From: Ambrosia x helenae
Taxonomy: Eukaryota > Streptophyta > Magnoliopsida > Asterales > Asteraceae
DNA: 64,000 bases
NCBI GenBank assembly: GCA_030844895.1
Contig: CM061226.1
Location: 45,082,238-45,146,237, forward strand
Reading direction: 5' to 3'
Shown in pieces: positions 34,671-47,359 of the stretch. The translations under genes were made by a program, and so were the position numbers. Position 1 is the stretch's first letter. Each line of letters opens with the position of its first letter. The notes beneath the pieces are model-generated. The model was not told the DNA's origin. It did not search any database and worked only from the letters and a program-made list of their open reading frames with translations.

Positions 34671-36917
34671 CTATTTCCATACAGGAATTTCTGGTTGTTC
34701 AAGCATACCAGAAGGTCGTTGATGTTCAGCCTTGACCTTTGAACAAGGAAGACATTTTGCAACGAAAAGAGCGATATCTTTCTTCATACCAGGCCACCAA
34801 TATGAATAACGAAGATCTTGGTACATTTTGTCAGCACCAGGATGGATAGAATAACGAGTCTTGTGAGCCTCTTTCATAAGGAAGGTACGAAGATCATCAC
34901 GGTCAGGAATCCAGAGTCGATTAAGAAAATAGAGTAGTCCATCAGGTTTAGTTTCAAGTTGAGTCTCAGCACCACAAGACATTTCATCATACATGTTACC
35001 TTGGGTGACTGAGATGTGTTGAGCCTGATGGATACGATTCTGAAGATCAGTACGGATTCTTGCACAATGAAGTTTGATGCGCTCCTTGCGACTGAGTGCA
35101 TCTGCTACAACGTTCGCTTTGCCAGGGTGGTAGCGAATCTCGCAATCATAGTCGTTAAGTAACTCAACCCAACGTCGTTGCCTCATGTTAAGAATTTTCT
35201 GGTTGAAGATATGTTGAAAACTTTTGTGGTCTGTGAAAACCACACATTTGGTACCATAAAGGTAGTGTCTCCAAATCTTAAGAGTAAAGACGACCGCACC
35301 CATTTCAATATCATGGGTGGTATAATTCTTTTCGTGGATCTTGAGCTGTCTAGACGCATAAGCAATAACCTTGCCTCGTTGCATGAGAACACAACCAAGA
35401 CCTTGGTTTGATGCATCACAATAGACCACGAAATCATCATTACCATCAGGTAGAGACAGAATAGGAGCTTCACAAAGTTTCTGCTTGAGAGTCTCAAATG
35501 CTTCCTCTTGTTTTGGTCCCCACTCATAGGGTTTACCCTTGTGAGTTAAGGCAGTGAGAGGAACAGTGATCTTGGAGAAATTGGCAATGAATCGACGATA
35601 ATAACCAGCCAAACCAAGAAAAGAACGGACTTCTGTTGGAGTTTTAGGAACACTCCAATTTTTTACAGCTTCGATTTTTGCACGATCAACATGAATTCCG
35701 TTCTCATTGATGACATGTCCCAAAAATTGAACTTCCTTAAGCCAAAATTCACATTTTGAGAACTTGGCATACAGTTGTTCTTTCTTTAGGAGGTCCAAGA
35801 TTAAGTGAAGATGTTGTTCGTGATCGGATTTTGATTTAGAGTAAATCAAAATATCGTCAATGAAGACGATCATGAATTTATCAAGGTAGGGTTTACAAAT
35901 CCGATTCATTAGATCCATAAACACTGCAGGAGCGTTGGTCAATCCAAATGGCATGACCATGAATTCGTAATGACCATAACGTGTTCGAAAGGCCGTCTTG
36001 GGAATGTCTTCTTCGTGAACTCTAAGTTGATGATAACAAGAACGAAGATCAATCTTAGAGAAGTGGGTTGCTCCTTGAAGTTGATCGAAAAGATCGTCAA
36101 TCCTAGGCAAGGGATAACGATTCTTGATGGTGAGTTTATTAAGCTCACGATAATCGATGCACATCCTGAGGGATCCATCCTTCTTCTTGACGAACAACAC
36201 AGGGGCTCCCCATGGGGAGAAACTGGGGCGAATGAAACCCTTATATGAGAGTTCTTGTAGTTGACTGGCAAGTTCTTGCATCTCAGAGGGTGCAAGACGA
36301 TAAGGAGCTTTGGCAATTGGGTTAGCACCAGGAACAAGTTTGATTCTAAATTCAACTTGACGAGTAGGGGGCAAACCAGTTAACTCCTCTGGAAAGACTT
36401 CAGGATAGTCCCGAATGATTGGAATATCTTGGATACTCTTGCCCTTGTTTTTCTTTTCTATTACGTTAGCCAAGAAAGCCATATACCCCTTTCGTAAGTA
36501 TTTTTGAGCAGTTGTACAAGTCATGAGTTTAAGCTCACCACAAGGCTTCTCGCCATAGATCTTCAAAATGGCACCAGATTCGAGAGGAATGCTAATAACT
36601 TTCTCAAAACATAAGATTTCAGCACAATGGGTTGACAACCAATCCATACCTACTATGACATCAAAACTCCCAAGATGCATAGGAATGAGGTTGATAGAGA
36701 AAGTATGTTCATCAAGGTTCAACACACAGTTACGTATAACAGAATCGATCGAGATAGATTTCCCGTTAGCTACCTCTACCACTAGGGGTTCCTCTAGGTT
36801 AGTTTGGGGTAAGTTAAGTAAGGGTTCAAACTTAAGTGACACAAACGACTTATCTGCACCCGAATCAAATAGTATAGAAGCATAGTGGTTATTAACAAGA
36901 AACGTACCATTAACCAC
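34671..36917 (-). pseudogene. Protease, RT, RNaseH and integrase N-terminus of element 2
   Basis: A 748-residue open frame. Protease FDSGADKSF near the start, RT with YRELNKLTIKNRYPLPR and FIDDILIYS, RNaseH with YCDAS, and the integrase zinc region HKTRYSIHPGADKMY...CLPCSKVK. It stops at 34671 where a tryptophan codon expected from relatives reads TAG. A further TAA and a 7-nt deletion follow within 70 bp. The frame feeding in from gag is shifted in the low-complexity stretch at about 36920-37020. Confidence 0.88.
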
Positions 36918-36923
36918 TTCATT

Positions 36924-37622
36924 GTTGTCGCGGGCCTGATTAGCATTGAGGTTGTACGCGCGACCACGAGCTCCTTGGTTTTGATTCTGGTTACGGTTCT
37001 GGTTTTGGTTACGATTTTGGTTTTGGTTTGGTTTCCACGATTGGGGCAGGCATTAATATAATGATCTGGACTGCCACACTCATAACACTGACCACGAGCA
37101 GGCCTATTGTTTTGTTGATTGGGAGCTGGGGCATTTCTGGCTGGGTTATTCTGGGCAACAGGGACATTAGCAGGAGGAACTCGACAAACATTCACGAGAT
37201 GCCCTTACTTTTGACAGTTAGTGCAATAACGACAAGGCACTTGAGTTGGGTGGTGGTACTTGCAGGTGTTAAACAAGGGATGGGGTCCGGTATATGGTTT
37301 CTTATTAGGTGGGGGAGTGGAAACCATTGCAAAGTTTCTGGCCTTGCGTTTCTTGTTAACAGAGTGTTCAGTCTTAATCTCCTTAGCTGGCTCTGGCGTA
37401 GCTTTATTCACATCTTTCTTAGCACCTTTGCGAAACAGAGTACCATTCTTCACATGGTTGTCAGTCAGGGTAGCTGCTAGACGCTTGGCTTCCTCTAAGG
37501 TGGCAGGATTTCTTCCCCACACAGTGTCCTGAATCTGCATAGGTAAACCACCGATATACTTCTCGATGGCTACTGATAGGGGAGTGACCTTATGGGGTAA
37601 CAACAGACTGAGCTCATGGAAA
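36924..37622 (-). pseudogene. Partial gag of element 2
   Basis: Begins mid-capsid (HELSLLLPHKVTP at about 37617). A zinc-knuckle region follows with a TAA at 37205-37207, then CYECGSPDHYINAC and an Asn/Gln/Lys-rich tail in which the frame is lost. The N-terminal half is missing because the 5' LTR is joined directly to it. Confidence 0.8.
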
Positions 37623-38806
37623 AGGGGCTATGTAAACTCACCTTGTGACTAGAATATTATGGTCCATCCCATACGCATATGGTTCACTCGATTTTGTTAT
37701 AAATTCGATAGCAATCACCCACGCTACCTATGTAGGAGGTACACGTATCCGGGTGGGGTTGTCAGTCCAATAGATCTATCATTGTATACCGTCGGCTGAT
37801 CAATGTTAATGATTATGCTAGAATAATGTGCTTACCCTAGTAATGTTTAAGACATAATGCAACATAGAACAACACATAGACGCTTATGATTGAATTGTAA
37901 ATAAATGTTGTAACATGTTTCACCCCAAAAATGATATAAAATGGTAAAAAGGGGCTATGTAAACTCACCTTAGTGCTAGAGTTGAATCCCTTAATATAGA
38001 AATAATGTGGCTCGTAAGTATCCAAGTATCACCCTATGTTTAAGGCAATAATATAAGTGTTGGGAAAACTTAAAAGTCTAAGTTTCTATACTGAGGATAT
38101 TCTAAGGTTCCTAATTTGGGGATTGACAAATTGATTGGTGATTAATTTAGAATAATCGTTAATTACATAATTAAATAAAGAAATAATTAATAAAAAAAGA
38201 TTTTTGAAAGTTCTTAGTTAAAGATGGTTGTATTAAAAGTAGTAAATGTGAAAATAATTTTTATAAAATTATTTTCCTCTTTAATGAATATATAATATAT
38301 TAATACTTATTTGTCAAAATATAGACTTAATATTTAAAAATATTAAATTTTATAAATTTCAAAACAAGAATATATATTTCTGATCTAAATGATTAATAAT
38401 AATTTATGTGAACATTTGATGTACAAATAATGAAAAATGAATTTATTATGATTTATTTATGATTAAAATAACAAAAATCGATTAAAAATATTAAATAAAT
38501 GATTTTTCTGGAATAAAATTTATTTCTGAAATCTTTATTGATTTATAAGTTTAAAATAATTTTTGTGGGATTTTATAAAGTCGTTTTGATATTTTTATAG
38601 GATTTTAAAATTATTAAGGAATAAACTTGTAATATTTATAATATATAATAAATAAATGATTTTTGAAAATCTAAAAATTGTATAATAAACTTTGTTATGA
38701 GATTAACATAATATAATTTTTATAGAATTTATAAAGCATTTTTATTATTTTAAACTATTTTTAAAAATAATAATGAATATATAAGTATAAAAGAGTTCAA
38801 AAAAAA

Positions 38807-38888
38807 TGGTTGCATGTGCCAGGACTCGAACCCGAGTCTCTAGCCGGTTAATGCTTTAAGATCACAAGCCAGACCAACTGGTCTGACC
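38807..38888 (-). other. tRNA-like unit D in element 2 5' LTR
   Basis: On the minus strand it has a hairpin-forming start (CAGACCAGTTGGTCTGG), box B GGGTTCGAGTCC and a terminal CAACCA, followed by T8. Sense to the element. Degenerate as a tRNA. Confidence 0.6.
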
Positions 38889-38978
38889 CTGAGAACGAGT
38901 TAGATACAGGTTTAATTAATTATAAAGGTTATCTGTTTTGTTTATATAATTGATTTAGAAAAAGAAAACAAAAACCAA

Positions 38979-39062
38979 GTATGTGGGAATCGAACCTTGG
39001 CCCTTCGGCCAGTTCATGTTTTAAACAATAAGCGAATACCAACTGATCTACTGATCAGTTGG
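38979..39062 (-). other. tRNA-like unit E in element 2 5' LTR
   Basis: On the minus strand, box A-like AGTAGATCAGTTGGTATTCG and box B AGGTTCGATTCCC. It lies in tandem upstream of unit D and about 50 nt inside the inverted arm ATTTGGGGAT (39113-39122). Confidence 0.65.
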
Positions 39063-39658
39063 TGATAAAGTTTCATACGTTTTAAATTTAAACAACGTCA
39101 GCACATGTGTTTATCCCCAAATCGTATGAACATAAACCCTAGTTTTCGAATCATAACAATTCGTAACCAATAGCCTCCGAAACATTGGGGCTTTTGTTGG
39201 TGTCTAGCTGATTAACAAAACCAAGGAAAGAATTGGGACTTACAATGCGTTAATAGCTATGCACGATTCGGTCAACAAAAAGTCAAACCGAAGCTAAAAT
39301 CGTAACTTTGAAGGAGTTTCAGGGGAAATTAGGAATGAGGGTTTGTTTATCGGATGTTTTAGCTCGAGAGGGTGGGTTCAGTTTATACTAATCAAACGAA
39401 CACGTAATTTTAGAAGTTTTGACCCGTCTTAACTCACATACGCGTATAATACATGAATATGGAAAGTTTTTATTGGTTAATTGGCATGGGGAATACGCAG
39501 GGTAGGTCGGTTAATCCTTTCCATAGTTGATTGTAATCATAAAACGCGGATTGTATGTCGATTTGGAAGGTATAGGACTCGCAGTTGACCTTATAAAGTC
39601 AACTGTGCAGAAATAAGGAAAGGTTAAGTTTATTTTGTTTGGTAGTCCAACACAACAT

Positions 39659-39737
39659 GGTCTGTAGCTCAGATGGTTAGGACTTGTGGGGTGTTTGGGC
39701 CGGCCATGGGCGTGGGTTCGATTCCCGGCCCATGCCA
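39659..39737 (+). other. tRNA-like unit, antisense in element 2 5' LTR
   Basis: A 79-nt copy of 33326-33404 with one visible difference (GCGTGGG for GCGCGGG). Confidence 0.7.
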
Positions 39738-39907
39738 TTTGTTTTTTTGTAATTATTTTTCCATATTTATATTGTTATAGGTATATAATATGATTATACA
39801 AGCTCGAATATGTCACAAAATATTTTTAGAACGTACGGTAATGATAAAATGCAACGTTTTTATTTATCGAAGTCTCAACGTACATAGAAATAATACGAAA
39901 TGTTACA

Positions 39908-40610
39908 CCACACCAGCATCAAGGATGCCCCCTTCGAAGCCTTGTATGGACGCAAGTGTAGATCTCCTCTGTGTTGGGCAGAACTGGGAGACAAATATTT
40001 GACTAGCCCCGAGCTTATTCAAGAGACCACCGATAAGATCTTCCAGATCCGTGATCGCTTGAAAGCAGATCGAGATCGTCAAAAGAGCTATGCTGATCGC
40101 CGTCGTAAACCACTCGAGTTTCAAGTGGGCGATAAAGTACTCTTAAAAGTCTCACCCTGGAAAGGTGTACCACGATTTGGAAAACGTGGGAAACTCAACC
40201 CCCGATACATTGGTCCATTCGAGATACTTTCTAGAGTTGGTCCCGTGGCATACAAACTCAAGCTACCCTCAGAGCTGAGTAGCGTTCATGACACTTTCCA
40301 CGTATCCAATCTAAAGAAATGTCTATCTGACGAATCTTTGATCATTCCTCCCGAAGAAATTCACATCGATGATCAGCTCCACTTCGTTGAGGAGCCAATC
40401 GAGGTGACCGATTGGAAAGTCCAAAAATTGAGAAGGAGCCGCACTAAACTTGTGAAAGTCAGATGGAGTGCAAAGCGTGGTCCCGAATTTACATGGGAAC
40501 GCGAAGACCAAATGAGACACAAGTACCCAGCTCTTTTCCCTGAAACTACTAACACTAGTAGAGAAACTCGATTTCTCGGACGGAATTCCCAAAACAATGG
40601 GAGAATGTGA
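39908..40610 (+). pseudogene. Integrase C-terminus and chromodomain of element 3
   Basis: Resumes at HTSIKDAPFEALYGRKCRSP after the element 2 LTR and stays open to a TGA at 40608-40610. A chromodomain-like end contains GPEFTWEREDQ and YPALFP. The stop codon lies inside the first bases of the 3' LTR (TGTGA), so the frame runs through the polypurine tract AATGGGAGAA. About 165 residues of integrase between this and the upstream part are missing. Confidence 0.88.
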
Positions 40611-43110
40611 CAATAGTCAACGTAACAGGTCAACGCCCATACATGTTTCAGTTATGACTTCATTATGTGTGCATATTTAGACAATTTGCATACATTATAC
40701 CCCCCTCCAGGCTAGTAGAGCATGAGTTAAACAGAAAACTCAACATAATGCACCTGTTTAGTCATACAACACCCGAACACACCATCAAAACAAGCATTAC
40801 AAGAGGCTATACCCCCTAACACATGCTAAAGCACCTCTAACACACGATTGTGAACACAAAGATCATCATGGGAAATCATAAAACAAACCCATGACACATG
40901 TGAAACAAAATACATGTTAATATCGTCATCAAGAGGCATGGAATTTAACAAACCTCTCACTCTTATGAAACCGAATGATATTCCTATATCAGAGGTATAC
41001 AAGAGGCTATATCACAAACAACCAAAACACTATTAACATGAATAACCTGATTTATTCAACATAACACGTTAAGTAGTGGATCATAAACCAAGCTAATTGT
41101 CTTAGGATCTACACAAGTTATGCTCACATATACACACAAGCATACGACATTATATATATATACATAGACAACATTTTACACTAACAAGCAACCTTCCAAA
41201 GCCTTGTCAATCTCTATGTTTCACACTCAACATACCCCATTTGTTTGTCCTCTTTGAGCCTCAAACTTAGAAGCTAGAGATAAGCAAGATGGTCATACTA
41301 TTTTCATCATCTTAGCATTCTATAAACCCACTCTTATAAGCTAGTGTTTAACCAAACAAGGAACCCCCATTCTTGTCTCTTTCTCGGCCGAAACACAAGG
41401 CCCAAGGCCACACTTGACTTGTAAGAATGTATGTCACAAGCTTACACCAAAATGGTAATCCCACAAAAGCTTTCCAACCTTCCTAAAGTCAACTCCCTAC
41501 CCTTCTTGAGTTAGCCAATCATAGAATGAAGAATGTAAGAAATATCACCCTCACTATGTGCCTACAACATTTAGCTTCCACTACCCTACCTCTTCCCACA
41601 CACTTGGCCGCCTACATCCCTACATATACACATGATAGTGATTGAACATGAACCTAAGAGTTCACTAGAAAACAATCGGCCAAAGGAAGTTAGGAAGGAA
41701 CAACTTACACCTTTATAGCTAAAACTAGAACACACCATGGAATGCCAACCTTTCCTCTTATAAACTACCACCCTACATTGAACACATGGCCTTGTTTTCC
41801 TCACCCTTTTGCTCGAAATCCACCAAGAAAAGACAAGAAGATCTTTGTCTCATGAAAGGTCACCATCAAGACTCATGCCACTAAGTTACACCTAAATGGA
41901 AGGAGTAGACTTTCACCCTAGGACTTACACAAGGAGGCTTGCCATGTATATCATCTCTAGATCCATGGTGTAATGAAAAATGTTAGCTATCAGTTTTATG
42001 ATCAAAACTAGTACTAAGACACTTGTAAAATTAAAAGCTTTCTTTTTAGTATAAAGGCAATCGAGTCTCACTTAAAATGAACCCAAGTTGATTTCGAAAC
42101 ATCCATTATCCTTTTACAAACATGGATCGGCCTAATAAAAGCCACTAAAGGATCGATTACTAGACACATAACATGAAATTGCTTCGGCTATAGCTAATGT
42201 ACATGTGTTAACAAGAGCCGAAACATGTGCTATCTCACAAATGGTTTCAAAAGATGGAATAAACATGTGTTAAGCAATATCTTCTCAAAAACCAACCACA
42301 CATGATGAATAAGTGCTAATATACAGCCCAAATACCCCATGTGAGGCCCAATATAGTTCACCATGTACATTACATTTCAAAACAACAAAGTTTTGGAAAC
42401 TATATGTTTGTTAGAACATTAACAAGTATCATGAACAATGAAACACACTAAACACAATGGTCCACAAGTGTCGGGTGAACAATTTGTATGATAAACAACA
42501 TCCGGATGACTTACCATGTCTATAATGATCATAGGGTATCATTTGTCAGGCCATTGATCATCCACTAGCTCACTAGACCCCACACGACTCAAACAGGTGA
42601 GTTTTCTATGGCCCCATTTTACTATTTTACATTTTGGGGGAAATACATGCATCAATACTTGTGTCAATTTCAAGTGTGTGTACATTCTAGCATGACTACC
42701 ATGTGGAACATGAGAAATTTGGTTCATGAGCTCACTAGTCCTCGTACATCATTCACTGTAACCATTAGCTAGATATTTAGCCATGGAACACTTTAATAGA
42801 TCTATTGGGTTGACACCCCCACTCTTGATTAGTCGCTCTAACCCGCCACATGCAAAAGAGTGTTAGTATTCTATTATACATACGTTGTCTTTAGTGTACA
42901 ATGCATTAGGCACCACAGTCAAGAGGTTTGGTTACAGGACTCATGGTTCTCACAGTGATCATTTGCTTAGCTAGCTTATGATTGGTCAAACACGGATGAC
43001 ACGTTCATTTCACAGTACATTCAAAACCCATAGACTCACCAACATTATTGTTGACAAAATCCTTTATGCATGTGTTTCAGGTAACTAATAGAGGGCCACA
43101 GAGGATTGAG
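40606..43110 (+). repeat. 3' LTR of element 3 (internally deleted and truncated)
   Basis: Matches 14953-about 17997 with a 523-bp deletion corresponding to 16326-16849, flanked by CATG in the intact copy. That deletion removes the TATA box. The last roughly 245 bp are absent, and unrelated DNA starts at about 43111. Confidence 0.85.
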
Positions 43111-44589
43111 AAATTCGAATGTCACTCTAAATTTATGGCAACTTTGTCGGCCTTGAATTGTGTAGTCCCGGTGCTGGTTATGTAGTTGTTGTGAGTCGCA
43201 GGACGCATCGGAGTCTAATGGTCAAAGCAATATACGTTTGCTGGAAAATCATCACTAGATGGTTTGTGGTATAAGCGAACAAGCAGTAGGAGTGGAGATT
43301 GATGTTGATGATGGTAGAGGCTTACGGTGGTGTTGGGTTTTAGAGAACATGACGGAGGCGGTATGTGGTGAGTTCGAGTAGAAGGCGTCTAGAATTTATA
43401 GGGCTCGACACACGTCTTCTAAGTTTAGAAACTTCCGTGATCTCTGGCCGAGTCTTTTGAATGAATAGGCAAGAACCTCTTGAAATTTCAATTGCATAAA
43501 TCACGTTTGGAGATAATATCTTTATTTGGAAATTTAGTGAGGTTGGTCTAGTGATTTGGAGGGAATCTTTTCTTTTTTCCGAAAAAGTAGCAGTGAATAA
43601 TAGGAAAGAGCAATAATCATGACTTTGTGAGTATGTGATTGATACCATTTTAGGTGGTTTTTTATTATTGTAATTATTATTATTTTTTGTAAAGAAGTTA
43701 AAGAGAATCATGTACATGTGTATATGATCTGTGTTTCATTTGGTAAAATAACATAACAATGAAGCAATAAATGCTCGGCACATGATGCTAAGAATCGATC
43801 GGTTATACATGTCTTATATTAGCTGACAAAAATAAATAAATGCTCGGCACATGATGCTAAGAATCGATCGGTTATACATGTCTTATATTAGCTGACAAAA
43901 ATAAATAGGTTGTTTTATTGTTTTAACATTTTAGGATCTTCGGGTATTACGATTCTACCCCAACATTATGGTTTATACAATCTCACATATATATTTATTT
44001 TGTAGTCACTTTAGGTCTCTAAAGTTATAATTAATTTTATTAGTAAAATCACTAATGTTAGAGAAACATGTCTGTACGTTTGAATATTTGATTTGTAATG
44101 TTTTTTTTTATTAATTTATACATTCTGTATGTTTTATAACAACTCTAACAAATGTAACAATATGTCTAATACTTGTTTATCAATTTTAACGTATGCAACA
44201 AGACATCACATATGAGACTAGAGTCTGTGCAATTTTAACGTATGCAACACCACACATGTTACATATGTAACATGACGTCTTGCCAGACATGGGACAATGT
44301 GCACAAAAGTAGGAGAGAGATGATGTGACGGGTTTCAGGTCAACTTTTCAATGATGCTTTTTCAGAAATGTCATTTGACGTTATTGCCCTTTTTTAGTCA
44401 CCTACTCAATTAAATGTAATAAATTTAAATAAAAAAAGCATCAATTAATGTAGACTATTGATCTATTTTAACCAATGGTTCTAAGAAGGTTTGCAAGGTT
44501 TCTTCAAATTCATAAGGTTTCCATTCTAACCTTGCCATATATATATATATAAATATATATATATATACACACACAGACACACACACACA
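43111..44589. other. Unrecognised spacer with a 69-bp tandem duplication
   Basis: Holds a 125-codon open frame on the minus strand (43340-43717) with an Asn/Lys-rich low-complexity start and no recognised domain. Two tandem copies of a 69-bp unit starting ATGCTCGGCACATGATGC lie at 43771 and 43840. AT and CA microsatellites lie at about 44535-44592. No gene assigned. Confidence 0.45.
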
Positions 44590-45772
44590 CAGATACTACA
44601 TTATAAAGTATCAAAGATGGCTAGAAAAATAATTATACATGCATTTTAAGATGGCATTGGAAAGGTCTAATGCTTTAAACCCTATAGTCATATAAATCTT
44701 TCTCAAATTACCCCTATTTCATTACTCACTAGAACCATTTAACCCAAAGAAATTAGTTACAAATGTTTATTTATATTTATGTTATTTGCAAGTAAACTTT
44801 ATCTCACTATTACACGACATCCTCTGAACCCTCACTTCTTCAATTCCTCTTTCGTTGTTGAAACAACCTATTTCATGGTAGAAGCAATTGCATTCACATT
44901 GAAGACGCGAACGGAATCCTTCTATCCATTTCAATCTTTAATCCCAATCGCACATAACTGATGGGTGTCTGACTTTATAGGTTCAGAATTCTCCGGTGAC
45001 GTCTCCTTTCCGACAACTCTAAAAAAGTAATCGCCTCCTTAAATCGTTACTTAGAAACTCATTTTAACCAATTTGTTGCATATTATTGATATTCTATACA
45101 TATAATCGGACTGTCGATTTCTTTGGGTTGCTGTGTATACTTTATTCTGATTTGGGTTTCGGTTTAGATTATTTTAACGTGGCATTTACATTCTGATCTT
45201 ACTGACCACATCATGTTGAGGTGCACCAGTTCATCTTTTTACTTGCAAATTTACCGAATAGTTTTTAATTATAATTTATTTCTTTATTTATTTTTATGCC
45301 TTTATTAACTTGTTCGATCTTGATCTTTAACCTTCTTAGGCGAGCTCATCTTTGATAAAATTAGGGAAGCCTACAGATTCGAAATTGGACTATTCACATG
45401 TTCCGGTATGTGAGTAAATTAATTTCTTATTTTTTTTATTGCAAGTAAAAATTTTAATATAAGGTTGGTCCATAACCTACATGAAAAGAGAAACGAAATT
45501 AGGTTTTTGATTTGATTTGTAGAGCTTGGTGAACTGCGTAATGATATTGTGCATATTTTTATGCGACAAGATGAACCAAACTATGGTGTTGTTGCTACCA
45601 GGATCATGTAAGGGGTGTGATATTAATGTTTCCCACAAGTACCAAGTGTCTTTATAACTACATTAATATTGAAGCTTGGTCACGGTATGTTAAGCACTTC
45701 ATAATTTAATTTCTCTGCTGTTTGAGTAAAAAAGCATAAGTACCCGTGATAACGTGCGGGCATTCCCACTAG
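44590..45772 (+). mobile_element. Helitron, non-autonomous, about 1.2 kb
   Basis: The 3' end is clear: hairpin CCCGTGATAACGTGCGGG, then CATTCCCA and CTAG|T (45769-45772). The 5' end is inferred at GATACTACATTATAAAG near 44590, as a degenerate start after CA repeats. Inside, a short coding-like stretch after TTTGTAG (about 45522-45610, ELRNDIVHIFMRQDEPNYG) might be a captured exon of unknown origin. Confidence 0.55.
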
Positions 45773-45787
45773 TGTGTACGCGCGCGC

Positions 45788-45834
<47 letters not shown>

Positions 45835-46464
45835 CAACTTTAAGTTGCAACATGGTTCATATTAATCTTATTTTTTATCTTTAAGTTTTATTTTACAATC
45901 AGCCTCAATATTTTAACACATTTAACACTTTTATCCTACACTTTTTCACTTTCAACTTTAGTCTCTTGTACTTATAATACTTTACAAAATTTTCATTTTA
46001 CATATCAGTCTAAATTTTGCGAGTTAATACGCTGTGAAATTCGTATGTGATTCAACATTTTTTACACCTATTTTTCGGTTCTAACGCATTTTTTACCGTC
46101 CAATTCCATGGCCTCACCGCTACGCATGGTTGTTAAATCCACTTAATTATTCTTTACTATGTTTTACGCTTCATGTGCATGGTTCATCATTTTTAACTAT
46201 TTTATTTTTATTATATAAAAGTTCTTTTATACATACATACACACATATATATACATAGTGTAAGGATCAAACATAGTTGTCAAATGTGTAAAGTGCCCCA
46301 AGGCGTTTTGACACCGCCTGAAGCTTAGGCGAAAAACGCAAAAAAATGTGGACATGAGAAAAAAAAGCGTAAAAAAAGAGAAAATCACCAAAATCATTAA
46401 AAAAATAAAAACCATTAGAAATAAAGATTAATATAACAGTGGTCTTATCTATTACTCTAATAAA
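45773..46464. other. Spacer with CG/TG/TA microsatellite
   Basis: Alternating GC, GT and TA repeats at about 45778-45828, then AT-rich DNA. GGATCAAACATAGTTGTCAA at about 46264 is the possible partner of an inverted end at about 50845. Confidence 0.5.
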
Positions 46465-47211
46465 TCTATAACTTATAATAAAAGAATTGAGTTTGTATGA
46501 GGTGACATTTAATGGAGGCCTCAACCCCCCATTGAATGTTTAAATTTATTTATTTTGTATTTTTAAATAAAATCTATATCTATATTATCTTAAAATTTCA
46601 AATATGTTAATTAATATCTTTTCCTTATTTTCTCTCACATTTTTTAAATGTTAGTGAACTATTAATTATTTTAATATTTTAAATATGTTAAATAATACTT
46701 TTATCATTATTTTTTTCTTATTTTTCGCTCACAATTTTTAAACGTTAGTAACTTTTATGTATAACATTTTTTTGAAAAAAATTACACCAAATTAACGATC
46801 GCTTTATTATCTTTCCAACGAGCACCATATATAGTGTTATACAAAAACGAAAAAAATATTTTTTTAGTGAGTTTTTGTTCATGCCGAAAAAAACACAATG
46901 TATTTAGGTAATTTCTTAATCATATATAGGCATCACTAATCATGTTATGATAGTATATATGTTTTTGAACCTACTATTACATATATGAATTGCCCGTGTT
47001 CATGTGCTATAACGATATGCTTAGAATTAAAAAAGGTTGAGTTTTTTTAATCTGCTGGGAACGCAGCATGAGAACCCCTTTTGATAGTATAAACATTAGA
47101 ACAACTTTCTTTAACATTAAAAGAGGTTGAGACTGTTTACTTCATTTATACTTTTTTATTAAGTAATATTATATTTTTCAACCCCGGGACACTCGCGGGG
47201 TAATCAGCTAG
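46465..47211 (+). mobile_element. Helitron, unit B type
   Basis: Starts A|TCTATAACTTATAATAAAAG and ends with the hairpin CCCCGGGACACTCGCGGGG, TAATCAG and CTAG|T (47208-47211). The head contains TTTAATGGAGGCCTCAACC. Shares the ACACCAAATTAACGANCG core. Non-autonomous. Confidence 0.7.
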
Positions 47212-47314
47212 TAAATCATAAACAATTCAGAAAAACTTTTTAATAGTGGTCTTCTATTTTGGGTTCTATCGAGTTCAACAATCCTCTACCACAAGCATTT
47301 TACAATGAATAAAT

Positions 47315-47319
<5 letters not shown>

Positions 47320-47359
<40 letters not shown>

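Larger units (their letters stand above)
38114..39122. repeat. Inverted-repeat-bracketed block in element 2 LTR
   Basis: ATTTGGGGAT (38114-38123) and ATCCCCAAAT (39113-39122) bracket units D and E and an AT-rich block. Same layout as the LARD LTRs. The last arm base pair has changed on both sides (A/T instead of A/T reversed: GAT/ATC for GAA/TTC). Confidence 0.7.
32985..39907 (-). mobile_element. Element 2: degenerate Ty3/gypsy chromovirus in element 3 integrase
   Basis: Gag, protease, RT, RNaseH, integrase and chromodomain remains lie on the minus strand (33589-37622), between a truncated 3' LTR (32985-33575) and a 5' LTR lacking its inner end (37623-39907). A deletion removed about 1.7 kb of the left LTR together with about 0.5 kb of element 3 integrase. 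Another joined the right LTR directly to mid-gag, removing the primer site. LTR architecture and polypurine tract resemble LARD1/LARD2. Confidence 0.88.
37623..39907 (-). repeat. 5' LTR of element 2 (inner end deleted)
   Basis: The outer part matches the left LTR. The rest is assigned by continuity and by its similarity to LARD LTRs. Tandem tRNA-like units lie at 38807-38888 and 38979-39062, with inverted arms at 38114 and 39113. GGGGCTATGTAAACTCACCT occurs at about 37621 and again near 37951, so a local duplication or rearrangement is likely. Confidence 0.75.
14953..43110 (+). mobile_element. Element 3: old Ty3/gypsy chromovirus split by two later insertions
   Basis: The 5' LTR (14953-18242), leader, gag (19516-20160, resuming at 30366), protease to integrase N-terminus (to about 32981), integrase C-terminus and chromodomain (39908-40610) and a truncated 3' LTR (40606-43110) are collinear on the plus strand. 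LARD1 interrupts gag at the TSD GGTCA. Element 2 interrupts integrase, with loss of about 0.5 kb of coding sequence. Several stops and frameshifts make it non-functional. Confidence 0.88.

Noticed and set aside
43340..43717. A host gene of 125 codons on the minus strand
   Set aside because: Low-complexity start, no recognised domain, no supporting splice structure.
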